From: Chloranthus sessilifolius | Lineage: Eukaryota; Streptophyta; Magnoliopsida; Chloranthales; Chloranthaceae | Assembly: GCA_021018995.1 (NCBI GenBank) | Contig: CM037585.1 | Span: 119,000,331-119,064,330, forward strand | Direction of reading: 5' to 3' | Length of the DNA stretch: 64,000 nt | Part shown: positions 46,473 to 57,634 of the stretch, piece after piece | Numbering within the stretch: the stretch's first letter is position 1 | Layout of the letters: every line of letters begins with the position of its first letter | Notes under the pieces: model-generated | What the model saw: the letters and a program-made list of their open reading frames with translations, nothing else | What the model was told of the DNA's origin: nothing | The model's database searches: none | Made by a program: the position numbers and the translations under genes

Positions 46473-48844
46473 TGTGACAGCCCGGATTTCTGTGCTCAGA
46501 AATCCGTGCCATCAGGATCATGCTCTGGATGATCCCCAGGACAAATCACACTTTACCTGTATATAAAGCGGAAATATACAGATAAAATCCCACAGCGGTA
46601 AGTAGAGTCATCTAATGAATCAATCTAAAAGTAAGAACAATAGATAAACCTTCATTTAAAAATGTAAAAAGTATACATCCTCAAAAAGGAACCAAAAAGA
46701 ACCATCGGTGACAGACATCCATCACCCAAACAATGGTTCCCAATGATGGTTCCGATAGAATGTATAATAACACTATAAAAGAAATAAAATATCTACAAAA
46801 ATTAATACAAAAGTGGCCACCAGGCACACGTAATCCAAAGTCTCCAAACAAACCTAAAATCCCAAAACTGTCTAAGCTATACCCAGTCTATGGGTAAAAG
46901 TCGTCACCGACGTCTGCCTCCTCGTCCTCAACCTCGGCCTCGGGATCGGTGAAGTGCAGGTCGCTCTCACACTGAGTCACCGCCTGTAACCTAAATGTTT
47001 ACAAAAACAGGGTGAGCTACATCCTAGCTCATTAGAAGAATTCCAAATAAATTTGCATTCTAATTGCATAACATGGACATCAAAGAACCAAACTGAAAAT
47101 ATGCAACAGATGTATAAAACATGAGACATTTATCCAAAATAATGTGATGAATACAACATATAATGACTTAGTGTAGTATACTTAAGTAACTCCCGTGAGT
47201 ATAGCACGTGGTAGCGATTTGGTCCAGATGGATAATCCCAACCATCGTTTCACATGAACTATTTCGGAATTGCAACAGTGCCCCACACATGGAGTGCAAT
47301 TGTGCCGTTGATTACCAAGCAAATGCACAAGTGTGCTGAACGGATATACCTGCAGAATGGGATTTTTCTTGAATATCAAACCTCAAATCACATGCATACT
47401 TATCATACTTAACAGAATTCAGATTTCGGATACGGATATCAAATGTCGGATCAAGTACATAATAGAATACTCATACATATGCTAAACATGCTTTTAAAAC
47501 AGAATTAAACTATGCTGAGATATGTATGACAGATGTAAACCATGAGATCAAAAATAAATGCAATTTCGGTTGAATTCCCCTACCTCGGATCAAGCTCCTT
47601 CTAAGCAAATCCAAAGCTTTTTCAAGGTATCTTAGTCTGATCCTAGACCATAAACATGTTACTCTAGGTGTTAGAGTGACAGATTGTGAACTGGCACAAT
47701 GTCCAGTGGTTCTTACCTATAAATTTTCTAAGCTCGAAAGCAGGTTTATTGATCGATCAATACCTTGTTGATCGATCAATGAACTCTTTATTGATCGATC
47801 AATACCTTGTTGATCGATCAATGAACTCTTTATTGATCGATCACCATGTTGGTTGATCGATCAATGGGCTCTGTGTTGATCGATCACCACCACTGTTGAT
47901 CGATCAATACCCAGTCAATTGATCGATCAATACCACCATTGATCGATCACCAACATTAATCCAAAATTCACCAACTCTCTGCCATTAATGTTCCTTTACT
48001 ATATATATATAAATTGATCGATCAACACCCTTGTTGATCGATCAATTCCACACTCAGTGATCGATCAACACCTTGTTGATCGATCAATAATGACGAATTT
48101 TCAGTCATTAATGGAGTTCACCAAACAAATTTTTCTAACTTATTTTTCCTTCCAAAAATTCATTAAAATCTTAAATATTCATACAGAACCTATATTTAGG
48201 GCATCCAACTGCCCATTTTAACCAAGAGAGCTCACCTCTATGTGGGCCCTTTCGGTTTAACAAACACTCCGGATGAGGGTTTTGATCAAGCTCTCGGAGT
48301 TTATCACCGATCCGAGTTCGACGAGTAACCTTTTAGCTCAGTTCAAGATGCGAGACTTCACACACACAACCCATACCTAAGCTTTATCCATTGGTCTCTA
48401 CATACCCTAGCTTAGAAACTCACCTTTCAATCTTGCTAACCTGCTTTTATACAAAACCCTCTTGAAAACCCACCTAGCTACTGCACTCCTTAGTTAGAGT
48501 AACTAGAGCAAGGGGAAGAAGAAGAAGAAGAAGAAGAACTTCCTCTACCTCTCCCTTCCTTCTCTTATAAGCTACCAACTGAAATATCTTAGATATTTCA
48601 GTTGCTTCTCTAATTTTGATTTCGGTGTGAAACACCAACATGTCGATACGGCGTAGTGTACCGTCTCGACATCGTACTCAACTCGGATCGAAACGGGTTT
48701 TCATACGTGAACTAACCTACTTATAGGCTAATATTATTTCTATTAATATTATTTTCAAAGTTTTAAATTTTCTGTCTCGATTTCCGTGCCGGGCACGTAC
48801 ATCGATGCGGTTAGTTTATGGTTCAAATTTTCTGGGTCATTACA
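46473..48844 (-). mobile_element. Solo LTR E (2372 bp), TSD TGGTC
   Basis: On the minus strand it starts TGTAATGACCCAGAAAATTT and ends GAAATCCGGGCTGTCACA. TGGTC lies on both sides (46468-46472 and 48845-48849). Minus-strand TATA box TATAAAAG (complement of 48444-48451). It carries a TTGATCGATCAA palindrome array (47749-48088). Its last bases, GGCACGG...GAAATCCGGGCTGTCACA, match those of LTR C, so the two families are related. No internal region. Confidence 0.95.
47749..48088. repeat. Palindrome array TTGATCGATCAA in LTR E
   Basis: About fourteen copies. The first six start at 47749, 47768, 47791, 47810, 47833 and 47853, giving steps of 19, 23, 19, 23 and 20 bp. Read in the LTR's own direction the array lies 360-700 bp after the TATA box. 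Confidence 0.95.
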
Positions 48845-49095
48845 TGGTCAATTTCTTCCCATGTGATGGGATTGAAGGGGTCTTCCTTTGGTTTGTCTGC
48901 CATGGCTAGTGACAGACTATGGAATGACGAGAGAAAAAGAAGGTATGTATAACAATTGCCTCAAGTAAGTTTACATTGGAAGTGCCAACGAGCCAATAAA
49001 GGGCATTGGCACGCCCTCATAGATGCGCCGACGCATCGCAGAAAAAGTGTCAGCGCTTCAATTATCGTAGGAGTAACAACACATCCCGTGAAAAA
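48845..49095. mobile_element. MULE copy 1, fourth segment, with 5' part of the split ORF
   Basis: 48903-48845 (minus) holds the ATG and the first 19 codons of the ORF continued at 46467. The stretch 48970-49080 has the MULE motif family (GATGCGCCGACGCATCGC, GTCAGCGCTTC). The border with the Athila-like element near 49100-49160 is not sharp. Confidence 0.5.
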
Positions 49096-49149
49096 ATCCC
49101 TTGTGTATATATTGAACTATTATCAATTTACATTGTATCAATCCTGCGT

Positions 49150-49790
49150 ATCCAATGAGGACCGGAGTCCTGGTAGACGCACTAGCGATTCCAGAGCAAT
49201 AATTGAATGCCTTACTGCCCCATTATGCCTGGATGTAGTGGAAAAAGAACAAGTTTGTGCATTCCAAAGGAGTGATTACGGGAATTCCTATAACCCACAG
49301 TGGAGTAACCATCCTGGTTTTAACTATGGCTCCACAAGTAGGGCACAACAAGGACCATCTGTTGTGCAGCCACGATATCCTCCTAACCAAAATTTTAACC
49401 AACTATACCCCCTGACCATGAGACCACAAATGCTTACTGAGCAGCAATAGTACAGGCCACAGAGCAGCAGAACTGATGCCACTGTTATTCAGATCCTTAC
49501 GGATTTGCAGCAATAATTTCATCACCATTCTAAAGATTTATCCCAGCTTGCTCAGTTCTCTCAAGTTTTACACTCGCATACCCAGTCCATCATGAAGCTG
49601 GAAGGCTAAATTGGGCAACTAGGTTCACAGATGACAAAAAGAGAGTGGCCAGTTATCATCGCAACCAGTAAGCAACCCAAGAGGACAAGTATTTATGGGG
49701 AGACATCCACCCCCACTGATCAAATGTGAGTTCCTCAAAGGCCTTGATGAGCTATCGACGCATCCGTAGCGGAAGTTGTAAATTTTGTGC
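49150..49790 (+). pseudogene. gag: Athila-type gag fragment
   Basis: One frame reads YGNSYNPQWSNHPGFNYG, the conserved stretch after the Athila zinc finger (family form: NTYNPGWRNHPNF), preceded by EQVCAF and followed by a Gln/Pro-rich region. After a stop at 49448 the same region reads SIMKLEG and IGQLGSQM, the degenerate form of the family's LE-QIGQLA motif, close to a stop. The N-terminal capsid part is missing. Confidence 0.75.
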
Positions 49791-50534
49791 ATTATTTCTT
49801 TTAAGAAATTTTTAGTGAAAAGTGCATCACGATTCAAATCGTAGTAAAATACACACAATCATAAGGCCTTCTCTGATGTATTTTGTTAGAATACGAGTGA
49901 ACATATGGATTTATGTACGCTCGTGGACTTTTCTTTTTCATGTATATTATTTCATGCAAGTGAATCGTAGCGATTACGATTTGAATCGTAAAAGAGTTTC
50001 TTCCCTTTCGAGAACTAAAAGGCTAGTATCGCAACCCTCGATTCTAGGTTACTAGCATGCGTGATGATCAATTCAGCAAGTCACCACAAAATTAGGGCCT
50101 ATTTATTCATGAGTGAATACGTTCACCCCATTTTCAAACTCTTCAGCTACCCCTTCTTCCTTTCCCTCCAATTTTTAAGCTTCCGTGCTCTACCTAACCG
50201 TTATAATTACTTGAAACCGCCTTGTACTTTCACCCAATCCTTGATACTCTATTGATGATACATTCTCTGCTACAGGATTAGGATTTGTTCCTTTAAACGC
50301 ACCAACAAGCTAATGGCTTCATCTTCAACTTGATTAGTTTCTTTCTTTGGTTTTCTAGATCACGATCATATCTTTTAAAGTCATGGATTGTACATAGTAG
50401 AGCATATGCATGAATCACGGGATGTTTGCGCATAATTAATGGTTTTATGAAAGTATATGAATTAATTGCCGCTCTTTTGCTTTCTTCAGGACTTTGACGC
50501 AAATATGCTGAGATAAAAAACAGCTAAACGGATA

Positions 50535-53199
50535 GTGGAAGAAGATGAAGGTAATGATCGTGACCATTCTCCACTTCACACACATAATACACAGACTGCT
50601 GCAGTGACTGTCAAATCCCAATCAACAACCCCACCCAAAGAGAGGCTTAAATCCTCTGAGGCAGTTATCAAAGACTTGCCTGAGGGGAGAATGGTGATTG
50701 GAGCAGAAACTGGGCCCACCGCCAAAAAGGGCAAGCAAGCAACAAAAGGGAAAAAGTTGACATCCCCCACTAAAACTAAAAGATTGCTTGACCAGCCTCC
50801 AACCACACTGAATCGACATATTGTGGGGGGTGAAATTGTAGTGGATGTCAATTTTTGGGACTTGGTGGATTTCAGTAGAGCTTCCATCCGGTACTTCTCG
50901 ATTATTTTCTAGAGCCAGGAAGAACATTAGTCTATCTGAGATTGGTAAAATTGTTTTATAAGAGAATGACTAGCAATGACATAAATCAATCCCCTATACT
51001 TTCCACGATCATTAATGGACTTCCCATCCAAGTTATCAGGGAATTGATTTCTGATGTCATTAAATCACCCTTGGAGAGACCTGAGGTATCTCCTGACGAT
51101 CCAAAGGACACAATATTGAGACCACCACCCCCAGTCCTCCCGATTTTCATGCAGATGGAAACATAACTGCTAGGCCGACCTTAGGTTGGCAGGTTAAAAT
51201 TTATGCTAAAAGACCTTGAAGAGAGCAACCTGTCACTCCATTTTATGGATGTCTTGATTTATAAGACCATCCACCCAACTTGTCATGGCACCGAAAGAAG
51301 GCTTCACTTGGTGAAGGCCTTATATTTAATGTCCAATAGATATTGGTTCGATGTACCCGCTTACTTCTTGGAGGTAATGAATATTGTAAGGAAGAAACTC
51401 AATAAAAAGAAATATGAAAAGTTGAGACTGGATCTCCCCTTTGGGGGCATGATCACAAATATACTCCTAAATGTAGGGTATACAATCGAGTCTAATGGGG
51501 ATGTCCTGATGAGGACAGAAGAAGATTTGACAAATGTGGTGTATAGGAGGACACTGAATGCAACAAATCGAAAGAAAATTGTTAAGCCACCTGCAGTCAG
51601 TGAGCCTCCGAGTGGTACCATTTTATCAGCTCCAACAGACACTAGTGTCGAGACTACTGTAGCCACCACTGCTCCTCTTGAGCCAGTGGTGACCGAGGGA
51701 GTGAGCACTTCTACTCCTAATGGAAGAATGGAGCTCAACTGCCCCATAAGCCCCACACCCATTGCGCCAGAGCTAATGGTTGAGTCATTACCCACAGCTG
51801 AACCATCTAATCTTTATGACTCATCATTGGACTGTCCCACATGGCCTGCTTTACCCAACTCACCTGTGGTAAGCACACTGCCTTCTATTTCTGAAGCAGA
51901 CCTCGTTGTCCCTTTATATCTGCGGCAGAGGAAATTCCCCCTCTACCGATTAATCAGCAAACCCTTGAGGTGGTTACTTCGAGCCCCATTCCTATTTTTA
52001 CCAAGTCTGTCGCACCACCCATGACTACATCATTTGAGAAGCAGACTCCCATTGTTAATACCTGAGGGGAGGGACCCAACTTTGAAACTCCAAGAGGGGG
52101 TTTCACTATACTTTTGAATGAGGGCCCATCTCCTCTCCCTACCATCATCACTGCCCTGATCCCTACACTGTCAGGATTGCATCTTGAGTGGGAAGGGGGA
52201 TTTCTGCAACTAGAGACATGACAGAATATGAATGCTCCACTCCTATTGCCTCTACTTGCACTGGTCCGAGGGCTGATAGAGGAGGTAAATCAATTGAAAC
52301 ATGGAGCTCTTTCGCAAAGAATGGGGTCACCGAGTGAATTTTATGCTCCATTACCAACTACTTGGGAACGTCAAGAAATGGCGCAGAGCATTAAACAAAA
52401 GGCAATGATAGATTACTATCACCATGTGACAGCATAGATTGCAAAGAATGTAGAGGTAACAACTGCACCCCTGCTCAGCGAAATCAAGCAGCTAAAGGAG
52501 AGAAATAGACTGCTTGAGGGAGAGCAACAAACATGGGAGCAACAGAGAAAGAATAATGAGGAAATGATCACAAAGTTGAAGCATCAACTAAAAATAGTAT
52601 ACAAGGATCCAACTTTAAAGGAGTGAGCTTACATTGAATACCGAAAACAACTCCATGCCCAGCTTGATGAGAAGAATTGCTAAATAGCATCAAAGGATGG
52701 GCAACTGCTGAAGCTTCAAGAGGAGAAAGAGGGATTGATTTTGGCATGTGATGGTCATAAGAGAACAATTGATTCTATCACCAAAGCCAGCATTTTGACA
52801 ACATCAAAATTAAGAGAAGAATCAGAAGTGCTGAGTACCGAGGGAAAAGAAAAATATGCAATCATTTGTAAACTAACTGAGGATTTGAAAGCCAAGCATC
52901 ATATTGAAGAGGAGATGAGAATCCTGGATGCAACATACAGGGCCTTACTATTTGAGAAAGAGAGTGTTGATGCTCTTTGGAAAGAATTTGGAGTTGAACT
53001 GTACATCATTCCCTTGGCTGCAACTCAGGAAGAGGAAGAACAAGATAATCAAACTGACACTGCTTCAACACCTGTTATTTCCGACTCAGAAGATGAATTA
53101 TCAAGCAGTTCTACTTCAACCCCACCTACAGTCCAGCCTGCACCAGCTCCTTCTCTGGCGATATTTTCGTATCAGCCCCCAATTCTACCTAGTAAGTGA
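50535..53199 (+). pseudogene. Decayed ORF: plant transposon protein domain plus coiled coil
   Basis: The N-terminal part (50535-50912) is basic and Lys/Thr-rich with GGEIVVDVNFWDLVDF. After a frameshift, 50942-52024 carries the core (INGLPIQVIRELISDV; HFMDVLIYKTIHP; RYWFDVPAYFLEVM; LPFGGMITNILLNVG), which resembles the 'putative plant transposon protein' domain found in many plant LTR elements. A Pro/Ser/Thr-rich stretch follows. Another frame (52228-53199, with stops at 52435 and near 52624 and 52681) encodes a long coiled coil (IKQLKERNRLLEGEQQ; YAIICKLTEDLKAKH) and an acidic tail. Function of this protein type is unknown. It is not functional here. Confidence 0.65.
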
Positions 53200-55050
53200 A
53201 CATTATCAGATATTTGCAAACCTCACAGGTATGATCTTTGTTGTATACCTTGTTTTTTATGTTAACAATGCGGACATTGTCCGATTTAAGTTTGGGGGTA
53301 CACACTGCTGTGTATAATAAACATAAAAAAAATTTAGTTTGTCACTTTAAATTTTTTAGTTTAGTTTAATGATTTAATTCTGCTTCTAGGTTTGTTTTAA
53401 GATTTTTTTTTTAGTTAACCATTACATGTGAGTGAATATTAGATAAAATCTGATTCCAAACACATTACCATCGTTTTAAAAGAAGTTCGAAAATCTATGA
53501 TAGGAAGCAGTTAATATTCATTTTTAGTCCATTTGCACACTTGTATCATCACTGAAATTTTGAAACTATATATTTCTTTGAATTGCAGAATTTAGATCAT
53601 AGTTTCATAAATATTTTACTCAATGATCTTTTGGAACATATCCTTTCATTGAGAAAGACTGCTTTGTCTATATAAATTCAAATTTTTCTTGAACTTCTTA
53701 ACTGTTTTAATTGAAATCTCATTGTTGCTATTTGAATCCAATTCTTCGATTGTGTTATCTGTCTTTCTAGAACTATTTATTATAAGCATTGATACAAAAT
53801 GGGATCACTGCTAGTAAGTTTGGAAATGAAAACATGCCATTTTTTATACGTTTGAGCCAAAAAACTAAAATTCCTAACAATTTACCTCTTGAACCCATAT
53901 TAGAAGCCTTAAATCGAATTTCTTTGTACCAAATTTTATAAACCCTAACCATATGTATATCCTAAAACTTTTTGTCTTTTTACCCTTATACTTCTGAGAA
54001 TTTAGAAAAAAGGAAAAAATAGGAAAGTGAAAAGAGTATGCAACAATAGAAAAAGGGAAATGTTGAAAAATGGTATTTCTAATAAAGAAATAAAATATAA
54101 ATGTGGAAATTATGGGAGTAAATAAAGATATAAAAAGAAAAGAAAAAAGGCTTCAGCCTGAAGAAAAAGAAATCGAGAGTGATTTAAAAAAAAGAGAGAA
54201 AAAGGGTTTACTTAATGAATAAATGGGAAGAAGTGATCCAACTTTTTAGATCTTTATTGAAGATGAAAAAGAAAAATATGAAGAAGAATTGGTGACAGCT
54301 GAACTGAATTCTTAAAACTTTGAATCATTTTACCTTTCTTTGGAACCTTTAACCCAAAACCCCATTACAAGCTAAACAAAGACCTCTTTGATCCGAGATT
54401 TACAAGGTAAGAGCCTAGTAGAGATGTCTTTGATAATACTATAGAAATCTGATAGCATAAGAGTATAATAGATTATCTTTTCCATGAGATTTATCTTTTT
54501 ATATGTCTTTGAATTATTCATCATATATATATCATTTTGAGAGACCCAATAATTTTAAAATCCTTTGAGAGTGTATGTCACAGTGAGGTTTGGATGAAAA
54601 TATTTTCTAAATCTGTAGTTTAGAAAAAACTATAATGAATGAATTCTGCCATTAGTACGCACACACTCCACACTTTATATGAACTGAAACTGTTGAGTAT
54701 CTGACCAAGGATAACTGCTAGGATGGGAAGTAATTGATGGATGAAATCATGTTTCTGAAAATAAATTGCAACCATGTGATGATTAGCTAGTGTACTAATA
54801 CTAGATTAAAGTTTTAAAAAGTTTGTTTTGAAAAAAAAATTGAAAAAATAAATAAATTTCAAGTTTGTAGGTACCTTCACTGGAAACCTTCAGGAGACAC
54901 AACTCCTCCACTAGGGATCACCTAGGGGTTTAAAGGCTTCGTGCATTTGCTAAACGCAATCATGCTCTCTAAGAAAGTGGCATTTAACTTTTAATTAGGA
55001 TTACATATCTTTCCTTGTTGCTGGGGACCAACAAAACTTAAGTTTGGGGA
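53200..55050 (+). other. Non-coding 3' region of the Athila-like element
   Basis: AT-rich, with an A/G-rich block (54000-54240) as is usual before Athila polypurine tracts. TTTAAGTTTGGGGGTA at 53286-53301 and TTAAGTTTGGGGATG at 55039-55053 are two polypurine-like copies. No gene. Confidence 0.6.
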
Positions 55051-56420
55051 TGTGATCAATCACATATTTTACCAATTTTTTACCCTCCACTAAGTGTTGT
55101 TAGTCCATAGTTTGTTACTAAAGATGTTTTGATGAGAGTTATTTAGAACAACAAGCAGAAGAACAAACTATAAATATGTGCCCAAAAAAATTCCTAAAGC
55201 AGTTGATAGAAGTTCGCAAAAGAAGAAGAGCTAAATCATAACTGAAACACCAGTTCTCGAGCTAACGAAGAGAAATCGTAAACCTATGAGCCAGTCAAAG
55301 TGAAGAAATGCATAATTGAGAGCCAAAATCATAGAAGGAAGAGAATCGTGATCTTACGATTTTGTAAAAGAGAAGACTGAGAGAAAACGAGGTGAAGTAT
55401 GAGCGATCGAGCAAAAATCGTATGAAAAAATAGAGAGAATACACAAAATCGTACCTTCAATTTTATACTATAAAGCTCATGCATTGCTACTGAAGAGTCA
55501 CGTGAGAGGTGCACAACCATCCAAGAATCGAAAATTCTAAAAAATAAATTCATGCATTCCACTGATCTAGAAGAATTGGCGAGATTTACTGCTGCTGAAC
55601 ATCAGGAAAGAGAAATCCTACACCTCTCTAGTAGACAAAGCCAAAAGAATATGTATTAGGTAGTTGACTTTTAGGAAACTTAGTTTTAGGAATTTTGCTT
55701 TATTTAGAGTCCTAAATTATTGTAACAGACCTCTTTTAAATCTATAAATAAGGGTCTGCGTCCATGAATAAGCATCTTAAAAATCTCTATCATAGCTGAC
55801 AACTAAGAATGGGAGGACGAGAGATCAACCTAGAGTAGATTTTATTTTCAGTCTTTTATTTTATGTAAAATAGAATAGATTTAATTTCTGTCTGTATTAC
55901 ATCCAAGGATTTTTTACCTGAATTGACAACTAAGAGAGAATATCTGGAAGATTATCATAGCAGAGTTTTACCTTTCTCCAAGTTACTTTTCTAGCAATTT
56001 ATTTTTCTACACATAAATATTCGAAGACTAAAAGATTTTAATTGACAACTAGAATCTAGAAGGTTGAGGATTAGATTTAATTTTCTGCAATTTTATTTCA
56101 GTACTTTGGATATTGAAGGTATTTTAGATTTTAATTGACGATTAAGATCTGGGAGACTTTAGATATAGTGTAACGGTTTTCAATTCAGTAGAATAGATGA
56201 GATCTAGTGTAACGGTTTTCAATTTGGTTGAATAGATTTATTTTCTGCACCGTAGTTTAAACAAAAACAATCATTTTTTATTCTTTAAAGGCAAATAGAG
56301 GTTTTCAGAATAATAGTCTTCCCTATGGGATTTATCCTATACTCGTGCTACAATACCGTTGCGCTCTTGTAATAGGTTAAGGCAAGGATTAGTTATAGAG
56401 CTACTAGAAATCGAAATCCC
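55051..56420 (+). repeat. Probable 3' LTR of the Athila-like element
   Basis: Starts TGTGATCAATCACAT directly after the purine tract. TATA box CTATAAATAAGGG at 55741. Later it has TCCCTATGGGATTTATCC and CTCGTGCTACAATACC (about 56320-56360), a degenerate form of the Athila LTR tail. The segment 55250-55520 has many AATCGTA/TACGATT words. The right end is not clear. Confidence 0.55.
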
Positions 56421-56684
56421 TCAATTATAAGTTGTTTCAGATTTGGGAAGTGAGGGCTTTTTGTTGGTTGCTGGCAGCTCATAAACATAGCACCCGGTTG
56501 TTCGCCTACCTGGGTGATGAAGCCGAAGTTAGGAGAAATCTCCACTCTATCCAGCAATTTCCAATCATTTATCGATTAATATATGAATGAAATTTCTTTT
56601 TGTTTTAATTATACCTTGTAAGAGTAAAAGTTTAAAGTTCATTATTACTAATTCTGCTTTCAATAAACCTGCTGGGTATTTCAG
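56421..56684. other. Undefined DNA before the RPS29 exon
   Basis: No RPS29 first exon is visible. The end GGGTATTTCAG (56674-56684) is a good splice acceptor. Confidence 0.5.
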
Positions 56685-56784
56685 CCGAGTTTGTAGTAAC
56701 CCACATGGGTTGATCAGAAAGTATGAACTTATGTGCTGCAGGCAGTGCTTCCACAGTAACGCCAAGGAGATTGGCTTTGTCAAG
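56685..56784 (+). pseudogene. RPS29: Ribosomal protein S29 (uS14) exon, gene fragment
   Basis: The 100-bp exon is bounded by TTTCAG and GTAAAT splice signals. It begins with one base that would complete a split Cys codon, then encodes [18 protein letters not shown] and [15 protein letters not shown]. Plant RPS29, a 56-residue zinc-binding protein of the 40S subunit, has CGNPHG, KYGLMCC and QCFRSN at these places, so three changes (Gly-Ser, Gly-Glu, Arg-His) are seen; the CxxC ligands are kept. The first exon with the ATG and the last residues with the stop codon are missing. Canonical introns rule out a processed pseudogene. It is either a captured fragment or the remnant of a broken gene. 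Confidence 0.88.
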
Positions 56785-57233
56785 GTAAATCTTTGTTTGC
56801 AGTATTTGCTATTTGTTTGTATTGTTATTAATATTATTTCATTTATTTTGCTATTAAATTCTCTAAATATTATTTTTGAAAAATGTTGTTTTAATGTGTT
56901 ATCAGTATCGTTAAGAGGTGATCCGATTTCCTTACGAGGAAGGCGAGGCGGTGAGATGGAATCTAAAATGGGGCATAATTTTAGTTTTGCTCATTACTAT
57001 TAGTGGCATGAGTGGTTTTGCTGTTGCATCTTAGCATACTCTTTAAATCGTTCCTATGGATTTTTGATGGTTGCTTTTGCTTACTATATTTTGTTAAAAC
57101 TTGCAGAGGTACTTTATTTTATACTTCTATCCTTAAGAGATGGATTTAAATTGCCTTATCTTTGTTGAAACGCTGATTTTCACTAATAAACAAGGGCTCT
57201 GATATTTTTGAAGTTGGTTTCCTCTTCAAGAGA
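56785..57233. other. DNA downstream of the RPS29 exon
   Basis: Intron-like T-rich DNA after the splice donor. A further acceptor-like CTTGCAG/AGG occurs at about 57100-57110, but no last RPS29 exon (ending in Tyr-Arg-stop) follows. Nothing else seen. Confidence 0.4.
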
Positions 57234-57395
57234 CACTACAAAAAATAAGACTATTAGCGGCAGTTTTTTGCTCCAAAAAACTGCCGCTATTAATAAAAAA
57301 CCCATTACGACTATTAGTAGCAAGGGTATTAGTGATAGTTTTTTTATAATAGCGGCAGTTTTTGGCTCCCGCTAATAATCTTATTTTTTGAAGTG
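57234..57395. mobile_element. CACTA-type MITE, TSD AGA
   Basis: Left end CACTACAAAAAATAAGA, right end TCTTATTTTTTGAAGTG, flanked by AGA at 57231-57233 and 57396-57398. The inside is mostly the inverted motif AGCGGCAGTTTTT. Non-coding, and needs a CACTA transposase from elsewhere. Confidence 0.93.
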
Positions 57396-57634
57396 AGATT
57401 AGAGAGCTGAGATGTAAGCATGCACAGTTGAGATTAGATTGAGATGTAACCCTAATTAATCAGGTTTTATAAAACACAATTTAAATGCTACAGGTTTAAA
57501 ATGGCTAATCAGGTTTATATCAGGTCTAAAAAATTAAAAAGTTACAGGTTAATATGGGGAAATTAGCCAATTACAAAAAAAAAAAATGGAAGCTATGCAT
57601 TTAAAAAATGGAAGCTATGCATTTAAAAAAAAAA

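Larger units (their letters stand above)
49150..56420 (+). mobile_element. Athila-like gypsy element, 5' truncated and degenerate
   Basis: Contains an Athila-type Gag fragment (49150-49790), a decayed ORF with a plant-transposon-protein domain and coiled coil (50535-53199), an A/G-rich region (54000-54240), a polypurine-like TTAAGTTTGGGGA (55039-55050), and an LTR-like region with TATA box (from 55051). The TAAGTTTGGGG signature next to the LTR is typical of Athila. The 5' LTR, PBS and all pol domains are missing. Outer borders are uncertain. Confidence 0.65.

Noticed and set aside
51361-51795. 144-residue minus-strand ORF
   Set aside because: Antisense to the plant transposon protein ORF, which has recognisable motifs on the plus strand.
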